Origin: Tritrichomonas musculus
Taxonomy: Eukaryota; Parabasalia; Tritrichomonadida; Tritrichomonadidae
Direction of reading: 5' to 3'
Length of the DNA: 64,000 nucleotides
NCBI GenBank assembly: GCA_039105265.1
Contig: JAPFFF010000011.1
Location: 4,650,001 to 4,714,000, forward strand
In this document: piece by piece, positions 54,335-63,883 of the stretch
Position numbering within the stretch: position 1 is the first letter of the stretch
Layout: each line of letters begins with the position of its first letter
Position numbers and translations under genes: made by a program
Notes under the pieces: model-generated
Told to the model about the DNA's origin: nothing
Database searches by the model: none
The model's input: only the letters and a program-made list of their open reading frames with translations

Positions 54335-54444
54335 TTGTTCTAAATCAAAAAAAGATCTATATTTTTTCTGTTATGATTTGTGAATTTTTTTTTCTCAAAT
54401 CTTCAAAAATATTAAACGGAAATACTGACGTTTAAATAATATTA
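54335..54444. promoter_or_regulatory. Divergent MCM7/kinesin promoter
   Basis: Only 110 bases separate the MCM7 and kinesin start codons, so both promoters must share them. It is AT-rich with a poly-A/T run. Shared control of a replication and a mitotic gene would suit cell-cycle timing, but this is inference. A GACGTTTAAA-like motif lies near the kinesin ATG. Confidence 0.55.
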
Positions 54445-56328
54445 ATGGACATTTTCAACCAAGTTTTTAGTGAAGCTAGCAGTAGAACTCCTAATACAAA
54501 CAAAGTACAGCAACAAAAACAAATTTCATTGACTAGGAATGAAGGAAATGAAAATGAAATTAGAAATTATAATTTTTCAAAATCAAATCCAAATTTTGCA
54601 AAAACTCCTGTTAAGCAATCAAAGCCATTACCTTTTTCCAAAAAAGCAGCAGTGCCAGCAACTCCTCAAACAGCACGTACGAATGCCAAAAAGGGAGCTG
54701 GAAATTCACCATCTTGTGGGGAAAGCCCAGATGCTGATGTAAGAGTATATTTAAGAATTAGACCATTATTAAAAAATGAAGTTCATGCAAACTTTGATGT
54801 TCAAGATAATGAAGTCTTTGCCCGACCTTCAAAAGTTCAAAATGACAAACATTTTGCAGAAAGAAAATATAAATTTACTGATATATTTAATGAAAATTCA
54901 AAGCAAGTTGATATTTTTGATAAAGTTGCAATGCCACTCCTTCGTCGTTTCATGCATGGTGTTGATGCCCTTCTTTTTGCATATGGTGCAACAAGCGCAG
55001 GAAAAACCCATACTGTTCAAGGATCAAATGCAGAACCTGGATTGATTCCAAGAATGGTCAGAACATTACTTGCAACTCCTGCTCCAAAAGGAAGTGAACG
55101 AGGTCTTCTTATCTCATGCGTTGAAATATATAATGAAAAAATAATGGATCTTTTTGGAGATACTTCAAAGCCACTTCGCTTAGGAAGAGATGGTTTTGGG
55201 TTTACAACCATCAAGGGTGTTGTTGAAACAGAAGTTAAATCATGTGAAGAGCTAAATACAATTTTAAAAAATATTGAAAATGCACGTCGTCAATGTAGCA
55301 CACAATATAATCAAAGTAGCTCACGTTCGCATTGCATTTTTATGATCAAACATGTTACAATTCCTCTTAACCCAGCTACAGGAAAAAGGACTAATGATCT
55401 TTCCCAAATCAAGTGTGCAAGATTATCGATTGTTGATCTTGCAGGTTCAGAACGTGTTTCACCATCAGAAACAAGCAACCAAACCGTTACTGAAGCCTGC
55501 AACATTAATAAGTCAATGCTTGTTTTAGGTAGGTGTATTCGTGAAATTCGAAAAGTTAACAAAGGAGGCCAATCACAAATTCCGTTTAGGGAATCAAAGT
55601 TGACAGAATTGTTCCGTGACTTTTTTGAGTCTTCAAATCGGCAAACAGTAATATCAATTATTATTAACATATCGCCAAGCACTGCCCAATTTGATGATAC
55701 GCTTTTCTCGTTGCAGTTTGCAGCAGAAGCATATCAATGTAATGTTAAAAATGTTGATGATGATGATGATTTGCCAATTAAAAGCATCAATTTTGATAGC
55801 GATGAAGATGAAGATACCAGCAATGAAATAGATGTGAGAATGTTTGCTGCGGCAGAAGCTAAAATTCGTCAAGAAGTTCATGAAGAAATGGCAGATCGTC
55901 TTCGAAAAATTCAAGATGACTATCATAATCAAATTGAACAAATAAGAACGCAATCTGCGCAACCTTATACTTCAAAGTTGCAGCAAGCTCTTGCGCAACG
56001 GATGCAACGAGAAGCTAAATCACGTGAATATGAAGAGTGTGTAAAAGAGTTGGCAAGAGAAAAAAAAAGAAGAGAAGAACTTGAAAAAAGATGTCAAGAG
56101 ATGAAAGAAGAAATTATTTCTCTTAAGAAAAAGTATGAAGAAGCAGAACAGAAAAAAGCAAATCTTGAAGGAAATATACAAAAAATGATTGAAGCAACAA
56201 GAAGTCTGCATGAAAGGCATGTTAATTTGCAAGCGGAGCTTGAAGATAAAGCAAATCAAATCCAAAAATATTGGAAAAAAAGAGTTGAAGAGCTAGAAAA
56301 AGAAATAGATATTCTGAAGAGAAAATAA
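54445..56328 (+). CDS. Kinesin-6-like motor protein
   Basis: The motor domain follows an N-terminal extension (about 100 residues, basic and Ser/Pro rich). The P-loop GATSAGKT lies at 181-188, NQSSSRSH is switch I, and LVDLAGSE-type DLAGSERVS is switch II. Kinesin-6 features: the P-loop GATSAGKT resembles GVTNAGKT of KIF20/MKLP2 rather than the usual GQTGSGKT, and FRESKLTELFRDFFE with SIIINISPS and FDDTLFSLQFAA matches the family's C-terminal motor block. A coiled coil fills about residues 470-627. Kinesin-6 works at the midzone during anaphase and cytokinesis. Family assignment needs a tree; general kinesin identity is certain. Confidence 0.93.
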   Translation: MDIFNQVFSEASSRTPNTNKVQQQKQISLTRNEGNENEIRNYNFSKSNPNFAKTPVKQSKPLPFSKKAAVPATPQTARTNAKKGAGNSPSCGESPDADVRVYLRIRPLLKNEVHANFDVQDNEVFARPSKVQNDKHFAERKYKFTDIFNENSKQVDIFDKVAMPLLRRFMHGVDALLFAYGATSAGKTHTVQGSNAEPGLIPRMVRTLLATPAPKGSERGLLISCVEIYNEKIMDLFGDTSKPLRLGRDGFGFTTIKGVVETEVKSCEELNTILKNIENARRQCSTQYNQSSSRSHCIFMIKHVTIPLNPATGKRTNDLSQIKCARLSIVDLAGSERVSPSETSNQTVTEACNINKSMLVLGRCIREIRKVNKGGQSQIPFRESKLTELFRDFFESSNRQTVISIIINISPSTAQFDDTLFSLQFAAEAYQCNVKNVDDDDDLPIKSINFDSDEDEDTSNEIDVRMFAAAEAKIRQEVHEEMADRLRKIQDDYHNQIEQIRTQSAQPYTSKLQQALAQRMQREAKSREYEECVKELAREKKRREELEKRCQEMKEEIISLKKKYEEAEQKKANLEGNIQKMIEATRSLHERHVNLQAELEDKANQIQKYWKKRVEELEKEIDILKRK

Positions 56329-56663
56329 CTTTTTTTATTATTTTATATAATTTGGAAAAGGAAAAAGAAATTTAATTTATTTTAAATTATTCCTAATTTT
56401 TTTTTCTAAATGATTTTAATATTCACTGTATTTTTTACAATTTTTACTATTTTATTTATTTTCTTACCTATTTATGGGTTTGATCTGCAGCAAATGAAAC
56501 AATAACTGAGCAATGTCAATCATGTCATATTGTTTATCGAGAAAAATCTTTATGAATTTTTTCACTTTTTGATAAAGTTGTGAATAAAAATCTTTATATT
56601 TGGAATATTCATTAAACATAACTATTTTAAAGAAAAAAAAAATATTGATAATTCGTCAAACTG
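56329..56663. other. AT-rich spacer, 3' of the kinesin gene
   Basis: No gene is seen. It ends where the left foldback arm starts. Confidence 0.5.
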
Positions 56664-57078
56664 GAATTCTTTTCAATTTCACTTTTTGATTGTTATCCTT
56701 TCCATTTCTGTAGTTTATGGAGCTACTTTTGAGAAAAAGTAAAAAAAATTGAAAAAGACCAAAAAAAATTCAGAAAAAATATTTTTACTAAAATGCAAAA
56801 AAAAAATTTTTGGGTTGAACTAGTTGTGCAACAGGATTCGTTCAAAATCTGCAATTTATGTTCAAAAGAAGTTGATATATGCTTAATGAACTTCGGTGTT
56901 TATCACGCGACATCATCAGAAGCAACACAAATTGATTTTTTTGGTATTTTAGTAAACAATATTTTTCTAATTTTTTTTTGTCCTTTTCATTTTTTTATTT
57001 TTTCTCAAAAAGTAGAGGCAATAAACTACAAGAAAATGGAAGGAATAACCATCAAAAAGTGAATAATTGAAAAGAATT
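56664..57078. repeat. Foldback element of about 415 bp (large inverted repeat)
   Basis: The left arm (56664-56806) begins AATTCTTTTCAATT and is matched in reverse by the right arm (about 56932-57078), with small indels. Shared words include CACTTTTTGAT, GTAGTTTAT and TACTAAAAT. About 125 bases lie between the arms. An 89-residue frame crosses the element but is a chance reading. The structure is that of a MITE or foldback element. No target-site duplication is clear. Confidence 0.65.
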
Positions 57079-57090
57079 GAAAATTCTAAA

Positions 57091-57862
57091 TAACAATCAA
57101 AGGGGGTCCGACTAAAATAAAAAATACGTTAATTTACAAAAAAACAAATAAAACAATATGTAATCATTTTTTCAAAAAAATATATGGAAAAAATAATTGT
57201 ACATATAATTGTCGAAATAATAAAATAATAGAATTTAATTTCTGGAATAAAGCATAATTATTTGATTCATGCAATATTAAATATTAAATGACAATATATT
57301 GACAATAATACTTTTTGTCATAATTTAAAATATATTTTTAAATAATAATAAAGAAATATATTTCATAATTTATTATAAAACTATTTTTTATGAAATTATC
57401 CTATCATTTCACTTGTTAATACAGGTTTGAATAACCGAATTATGTAATATAATACATATTTTAAATTTTTATATTTAAATGATAAGTTATATATATGATA
57501 AAATATTAATTTTTTGTAGGCTTATATCAGAGATATTTGTAAAATAAAAAATCATATATATTTCAAAAAAAAATAATTCAATGAATGGATATTATTTTTT
57601 CAGTTAATTTGAATTCTTTTGAAATTTTTAATTTTGAATGATTTTATAATTTGAATTAAATTATTCAAAAATTTGAAAAAATTAACAACTCAATTTATTA
57701 AAATATACATATCTTATAGTTAAATTAAGATATCAAAAAATATTCCTGCTAAAATAAAGATAATTTTTCTATATTTAATTTTTGTTTAATAAAATAGTTA
57801 AAAACCTATTAGAAATATGAAAATTTCGGGCAACAAGGAATCGGACCCCCTTTTAACAATCA
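57091..57862. mobile_element. 754-bp MITE-like insertion with 9-bp target-site duplications
   Basis: TAACAATCA at 57091-57099 is repeated exactly at 57854-57862. Just inside, AAGGGGGTCCGA (57100-57111) has its reverse complement TCGGACCCCCTT (57841-57852). So an element 57100-57853 has 12-bp inverted ends and a 9-bp duplication, which is typical of Mutator-like (MULE) elements. The interior is AT-rich with no transposase, so it is non-autonomous. Its right end lies only 105 bases before the likely start of the PH-like gene. A foldback element sits directly beside it on the left. Confidence 0.72.
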
Positions 57863-57966
57863 TTTATAAAGAGATTGAGTGTATAAATGGTCAATTAAAA
57901 ATTTTTCTTTTTAACCGCAAATTGATTATAGCAATAAAGAAAAAAAAAAATAAAGTTCAGATAAAG

Positions 57967-58647
57967 ATGTTCTTAAATCTTATGCTTCCTGGTGCCAAGA
58001 ATTGGAAACCTTATTGGGTTGAAATTCGCGAGCAATTTCTCGATATCTCTACTGAGTATGGTAAAGAAGCTTTTACTTCTTTTCATATCGGAGTTTTAAA
58101 AGTTCGCCCTTCTAAAGATTTCCCAGATCGTCCAGATGTTCTCGAGTTTTATGATGGAGATGGGTTTACCAATACTCATTTTCATGTCTTTACATACGAT
58201 CCTTTTGACATATTAGAATTTTTCAAAAAGATATGCACAGCCTATAAAAGCTGGAGGCAGACTCTTTCATCACATCATGAAGCCAAAATATTCAAATGCG
58301 AAGTCAAACCTCCTGGATTTTTCGCTGGTATTGTTACATGGAATGTTGAAGCAGATCATATTGATATTGGAAAGGGAAATCAAATACAATCTATACAACT
58401 CTCTGATGTTATCAATATTACGCCAGTCGCAAACCCTTCAAAAAGTGCACAATTCAAATTCGCATCAAAAGGCTCAGATCCATCAGAACAAAGATGCACA
58501 ACAATGGATAGTATGAAGAAACTTCTTGATGCTATATACACCAATAAGTTTATTCAGAAATATCCAAATACAACAGAAGCCGCACCTGTTCCTACACAAC
58601 CAGAGCAAAATGCTTCTGTGTCACCTGCTGCTCCTACCAACGCTTGA
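57967..58647 (+). CDS. PH-like domain protein, 226 aa
   Basis: The ATG at 57967 (MFLNLMLPGAKNWKPYWVEI) starts a Pleckstrin-homology-like fold: KNWKPYWVEIREQFLDI looks like the PH beta-1/2 hairpin, ending in the C-terminal helix ILEFFKKICTAYKSW with its conserved Trp at about residue 97. A second PH-like segment follows (VTWNVEADHIDIGKGN to MKKLLDAIY). The Pro/Ala-rich tail is short. PH domains often bind phosphoinositides; no specific basic pocket can be called. The frame is open upstream to an ATG at 57817, but that part overlaps the end of the MITE and a Lys run, so I reject the longer start. Confidence 0.8.
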   Translation: MFLNLMLPGAKNWKPYWVEIREQFLDISTEYGKEAFTSFHIGVLKVRPSKDFPDRPDVLEFYDGDGFTNTHFHVFTYDPFDILEFFKKICTAYKSWRQTLSSHHEAKIFKCEVKPPGFFAGIVTWNVEADHIDIGKGNQIQSIQLSDVINITPVANPSKSAQFKFASKGSDPSEQRCTTMDSMKKLLDAIYTNKFIQKYPNTTEAAPVPTQPEQNASVSPAAPTNA

Positions 58648-58835
58648 ATAAATCATTAAATTTTTTTTATAATTATGAAATAATTATTATTATTATTATA
58701 TTTATACGATTTTGTCTATAAAATCAAAATTGAGTTTTTAAATACCTATATACATATTTAATGTACATCTATTACTTTTATTTTCAGTTTCAATTGGATT
58801 AATATAGAAATATTGTATGTAAGATTCATATCGTT

Positions 58836-58843
58836 TAACGATT
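58836..58843 (+). promoter_or_regulatory. TAACGATT, Myb-element-like site upstream of the Rab gene
   Basis: TAACGATT contains the MRE core TAACGA and lies 80-87 bases before the ATG at 58923. Chance matches are expected at this composition. Confidence 0.22.
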
Positions 58844-58922
58844 ATTTTATTTTCAAAAGTGAAAAAAACGGAAGATAGTAAAAATCTTTTATAATTTTTT
58901 TATACTTTTAAAACTTTTTTAC

Positions 58923-59513
58923 ATGCAACAAGTCCCAAGGACAAAACAAAGACTGAAAATAGTTCTAGTTGGGAATAGTGGAGTTGGGAAAACTTGTTTA
59001 ATCAGTTCATATCTTCGGCATCAATTTGATCCACAATCTCTCGCGACTGTTTCACCTACTTACTCATCAATTGATGTAAAAAATTCATCTGGAAACTTTG
59101 TATGTTTAGAGATATGGGATACAGCAGGGCAAGAACGATTTCATTCAGTTTCACAAATGTTTTTCAGAAATTCAAGTATTGCAATGATTTGCTATGAAGC
59201 TGGAGACAAAGAATCCGCTAAATCCATTCCCGATTGGATCGAGAAGGTGAGGGATGAGTCTCCTGATTGTGATATTTTTATTGTCATTACAAAATCGGAT
59301 CTATTTTCGGGTAAAGAGCACTCATTAATCATGAAAGAAAGTCAGCAAATGTTTGCATCTTTAAACCCAGCTCGCTATTTTTTAACTTCAGCTGTATCTT
59401 TCAAAGGTATTCATGAGCTTTTTATTGCGGCAAGCGATATGCCTTTTCAAAGAAAATCAGAAAGTGAGCAATGTGATGTTGAAACTGAGCCGCAGCGTAA
59501 ATGTCGTTGTTGA
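58923..59513 (+). CDS. Rab-family small GTPase
   Basis: The 196-residue protein has a complete small-GTPase core: GNSGVGKT (17-24), switch I ending PTYSS (45-49), WDTAGQE (65-71) and TSA. The guanine-specificity motif NKxD is TKSD here. The two C-terminal cysteines (CRC, residues 194-196) form a Rab-type CxC double-prenylation site, which would anchor it on membranes. The function is vesicle trafficking. Trichomonads have very large Rab families, so the subgroup cannot be fixed by eye. The Asn-to-Thr change in NKxD may weaken nucleotide binding. Confidence 0.93.
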   Translation: MQQVPRTKQRLKIVLVGNSGVGKTCLISSYLRHQFDPQSLATVSPTYSSIDVKNSSGNFVCLEIWDTAGQERFHSVSQMFFRNSSIAMICYEAGDKESAKSIPDWIEKVRDESPDCDIFIVITKSDLFSGKEHSLIMKESQQMFASLNPARYFLTSAVSFKGIHELFIAASDMPFQRKSESEQCDVETEPQRKCRC

Positions 59514-59976
59514 AAATCGTATTTTTTTTGAGCTTTTATCTTTTTTTTTAAGAACAGATGATTTATTATTCACTTCTTACTTTTACCTATTGTATTTTTT
59601 GCCATATTTTCTATTTTTGTAATTTTATATTTCTATTTTGTTCATTAAATCTCCAATTTTCTTTATATATTTTTTGTTATTATTTCATTAATTTGATTTA
59701 AACCTGATGTTTTTTTATTATCAAAGTCATTTCCTGTTCATGAAGTAAAATCACATAGAATTATAAAGGTCATTTTGAATTAAACAAAATCAAATTAATC
59801 AGTAAATCTTAAATATTGGTATTTTTTTAATAGTTTACTTGCTCATATTAGTCCAATGAACATATGAAAGTAATATACAAATTATAAAAAGAAAAGAAGA
59901 GATTTAAATCAAATTTGGTAATTTTTGGAAAATTCATATAATTTTTATTCATTATTATTAATATTTGGGAATAACA
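59514..59976. other. AT-rich spacer between convergent genes
   Basis: This holds only the 3' flanks of the Rab and importin-alpha-like genes. No gene, RNA or repeat seen. Confidence 0.6.
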
Positions 59977-61485
59977 TCAACATGCAAGTAACGATGGTGA
60001 ATCACCTTCGACAAAATCTAACAACAATTCCGCTCTTTTCTGAATACTTTGAACGTTTTCATTAGATACTAAATCATTTAATATTGATATAAACTCTTCA
60101 CCACGAAACATTGCTATAAATTCTTCAGATGGTGTTCTTGTTTCAAACACCTTCGAGAAACGGATGAGAGCATCAAGGCATCTTAGAACAATTAAAATGA
60201 TATTGCAGCTTAGCATTTCAAACATTAATTCAAGAACATTCACGTTCATAAAGTAAATTAAATCATCGTTTGCAACAAACATTGTAAGAGTAGCAAGGAA
60301 GAATGATGACTCTTTTTTGACATCGAACGATGATCGCATTGCTATATCTATAGTGTTATCTATAAATTGCTGATTGAATAAGTTAACAGTTTTATGTGGA
60401 ACAGACTCAACTAAATTTGATAAAACCCAATAAACGTCAGCTGTGTATTCTGTATCCATCAGTTTCATCAATATATCAAATAAACCTAGTTGCAATAATG
60501 TTTCAACATGGGTAGGATGGCAAATGCTCATATTCCCGATAAGCGGAAGAGCAGAAGATATAAGTTCTGGTACCTTTAAAAAGTCAACAATTTTTGGAAA
60601 AAGCTGTAAATCATATAAATTGAATACAAGAAAAGCCATTTGATCTGTCATTGCTACAAAGCACATTAATGCTGAACTAATGGCTTGTACTGAATGAATG
60701 TCTAATAATGGTTTCATTAACTCTACTGAGCTTGTTAAAATGTCTGCATCAATTTTATACTTTTTTTCTGAAGAAAGATTATATCCTGGAGAAAAAATTC
60801 GATTTAACACATCAAGAGCTTGTAAAGTGATTTGCTCATTATATTCCTTTGTAGCAATTTCAATAAGGAATTGATGAATTCCGAAGGACAAAACGGAATC
60901 ATTTGCATAGCTTGAATAATCAGACATTACGCAAACAAGAGCAATTGACGACTCAAGTAATGGAAGAGATTGAGAAGATAAGAACTCATAAAGGCTTTGA
61001 GTTAAACCATCATCAACAAAAAGTGTCCTATTATCACCAGAAATAGGAAATATTGCGATCATTGCGCGTATTAATTGAATTGTAATTTGTTCACTATATC
61101 CAGCTGTCAAAGCAGTAACAAATGGTTCGGAAAGTTCTGGCGTTTGAGCGAGGTTTGAAACAAGTCTTGGCGTAGTTGTAGCACAAACTGTTAAGCTATT
61201 AAGAAATTCTGATAACGACGTTGGATTTCCATTATTTAATTGAGTTATAGCATAGTTAATATCGAGAAAAGGGAAATTGTTAATGTCGATCAAAGGCGAG
61301 TTTAGTGGATTTTTTTGACCTTGATTTAGAAACTGAGCAATAGTTGGTTTTTTCATTCTTCTTAATGTTAAAGTACGTGAATTTCTATCATGGGCAAGCT
61401 GCTCTCTGTAATCAGTGAGATCCATTCCATTCGTTTTAAAAGTATCTGTTTCTTGATTTTTAAAAAGCCGAAGGGTATTCGTCAT
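59977..61485 (-). CDS. Importin-alpha-like ARM-repeat protein
   Basis: The 502-residue length is normal for importin-alpha. A basic N-terminal segment (HDRNSRTLTLRRMKK, about residues 32-46) sits where the IBB domain lies. About ten ARM repeats follow, for example LYEFLSSQSLPLLESSIALV, ITLQALDVLNRIF and LISSALPLIGNMSICHPTHV. The IBB is short and diverged, and the Trp/Asn ladder that binds classical nuclear localisation signals is not clear by eye (one VYWVLSNLVES resembles the canonical AxWALSNIxS). It probably still binds cargo or importin-beta, but a diverged or non-import role is possible. It lies at the end of the gene-rich part of the window. Confidence 0.75.
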   Translation of the reverse strand: MTNTLRLFKNQETDTFKTNGMDLTDYREQLAHDRNSRTLTLRRMKKPTIAQFLNQGQKNPLNSPLIDINNFPFLDINYAITQLNNGNPTSLSEFLNSLTVCATTTPRLVSNLAQTPELSEPFVTALTAGYSEQITIQLIRAMIAIFPISGDNRTLFVDDGLTQSLYEFLSSQSLPLLESSIALVCVMSDYSSYANDSVLSFGIHQFLIEIATKEYNEQITLQALDVLNRIFSPGYNLSSEKKYKIDADILTSSVELMKPLLDIHSVQAISSALMCFVAMTDQMAFLVFNLYDLQLFPKIVDFLKVPELISSALPLIGNMSICHPTHVETLLQLGLFDILMKLMDTEYTADVYWVLSNLVESVPHKTVNLFNQQFIDNTIDIAMRSSFDVKKESSFFLATLTMFVANDDLIYFMNVNVLELMFEMLSCNIILIVLRCLDALIRFSKVFETRTPSEEFIAMFRGEEFISILNDLVSNENVQSIQKRAELLLDFVEGDSPSLLAC

Positions 61486-63883
61486 TTTTCATTTATAAAG
61501 GTGGATCGGTTTTTATCGGATATTTTAACATTGAAACGATAGACTTTTTCGGTCATTTTCAAAATTGCATTCAAAATTTAAATAAAACAAAAATTCAAAT
61601 TCAATTTTATTTGATAATAAATATATTTTTATCAATATATTGATATTTTATTAATGATAAAAATATGAGAATAGAATTGTTTGATTTAATTCAAAAAGTT
61701 GATCGAATTGAATGCTTTATTTAATTGTATAATAGGTAATTAAGGATGACCTAGGATATTGATTGTGAAAACACATACAAATAATTGATAGAGTATTGAA
61801 TTCATTCAAATTTTCCATTTATAAAAAAAGTAATACCAAAGATGTGAATCATCAATTTGGACTACTAACCGAGTTGAAAAATTGATATGCTTTGATTAAA
61901 TCTTATTTTACAAGGATTAAACAATTCGAATATTATTGTTGAACTTATTTTGATAATTTTCAAAAAATACTCACTTTTTATACTTTATTAATCAAATTTC
62001 AAAATTTATAAATGGAAAACATCATCATTGCCATAATTCAAACCAATTATTTTACAGATGCTATATCATTTGAATTTTTAATAATTATTTTTTATATTTT
62101 TTAAATTTTATATATTTTATATATTTTATTGAACTATTCCATGACGTTTACAAGAAAGAAATTTCATCATACCTCTCTTTATTGAAGATAAAAAAATTTT
62201 TTTATAATTAATTTTCTGTTGAAACATTGAATAATTAATTTGCATATTATTTATGATTTAAAAATATATTATCCAAAATTAATCATAAAATATAATATAA
62301 GCATTTTATTATTAAATATAAGTAAGATAAAATTAATATAAATTTTCATATTAATCAAAATAAATAATAATTTTCATATTTAAAATTTGAAATAATTATA
62401 AATTTCTACTCTCATTTTTCAATAAGAAAAATTTTATAAATAACTTTTGAATACCTTATAAAAAATTGAATGATCATATAAAAAAATTGTCCAAAAATAT
62501 TTTTTGGTATTTTCCTTTTTTAAAGCTTCCCTGAACATTTAAATTCTGCTACAATTGTTGATTCCTTAAACACTATTATTAATATATCGATTGCAATAAT
62601 CAAATACGAAATTTTTGAAAAATATCAATATCAATTTGCAGTTTGAATTAATATAATGAAGAGAAATATGGTTAAATGATTTATTTACCAAAATTAGACA
62701 CGTATGAATATTTATATTTTTAATGAAACCTTATGTAAGAGGAGATCCGAGTTTTTGTATGGGTTTACTTTTTTACCGCTTTTTTAATATCAAATCAAAT
62801 TATTCAAATCAAATTTAATCAGCATAGTCCTACGTAAAATATTCTGAATTTTTAAATGGTATAGTCCTCGAATCTTAAATACTTTTAGAAAAAAAGTTTT
62901 TGTTGGCTGTTGAGCCTATTAAATGCAAATTATCTCAATATAAGAATGCAGTTGTTATTATTAATCATATTAACTTTGGTTTACACATGATATTCTTATT
63001 GTTTGTCATTTAATTTTTTAATAAACATTGCTTAACATTTACATCCGAATTTTTGCATATATCCTAAAATTTTTTTATCATAATATTTAATGATTTCGGT
63101 ATAAAATTAAAATTCCAAATACTTTACATATTTCCCCAAAATATAAAAAGCTACAAATGATTTGAAAGTCATAAAACAAATCGTTTTTTTGGAAGACTCT
63201 TTCAAAAATTTAAGAAAAAATTTGAAATAGTATTCAAAAAGTTTTAGATCGGAGTTCGTCCTTAAAAAGCAATTTTGATGATTATCTGAAAGCTTTTTCA
63301 TAGCAGCTAAAAATAATTTTCCAGCCTAATCTGATTTTTGCTTAACTTAAAAGAAAGCTGTTTTAAATTTCATTGAAATGAAGGTGAGAAATTTTGAATA
63401 TTAATTTTCGGAGAAAAATAAACTATTCTATTACTTGAGTTCAAGAACCAACTTTGCCCTTAAAAAAAGAAAATATTCTATTTTTCGGTAGACTTTTTTT
63501 TGAACAATTTGGTGGACCTTTTAAAATATTCAATTTTGAGAAAGCATATATAAATTTTTCAAAATAAAATTCAAATTTGAAAGTTGAACTTTTTCAATGA
63601 ATAAACTATTCAAAAATTAGAAAACCCAACTAAGACCTTAATTTATGGGTTAGTATGTTAAAGAAAAAGTTGCAATTCATATATATCAAAAATCAAAGCA
63701 ACTTTTTAAACGAAACGAAATCTGCAATATTAATATGAAACCGTTTCCAAACAATTCCATAACAAGGTTCATATTTGATATTAGCAAAATTGTGTCCAAA
63801 AAAGTAGAACTAATAGTGGCAGATAATGAATGACTATTGTAGCACATAATGAAGAACTAAATGTATAAACAATGAAGTAGTAT
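61486..63883. other. 2.4-kb AT-rich region without genes
   Basis: I see no convincing ORF. The small frames here are AT-rich shadows. The last part contains loose stretches similar to each other (TTCAATTTTGAGAAAG, AATTTTCGGAGAAAA), but no long repeat is clear. Confidence 0.6.

Noticed and set aside
56793-57062. An 89-residue plus-strand frame
   Set aside because: It spans the right arm and the centre of the foldback element, has no family resemblance, and is explained by the inverted repeat.
57817-57966. Long N-terminus of the PH-like protein
   Set aside because: It overlaps the right end of the MITE and a Lys run; the PH-like fold begins right after the ATG at 57967.
58814-58922. Possible intron upstream of the Rab gene (a GTATGT occurs)
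   Set aside because: No ACTAAC branch motif with AG follows within range, and the Rab protein is complete from the ATG at 58923.
61486-63883. tRNA or other RNA genes in the AT-rich tail
   Set aside because: I looked for cloverleaf signs (GGTTCGAATCC-like boxes) and found none convincing; a covariance-model search would be needed to exclude them.
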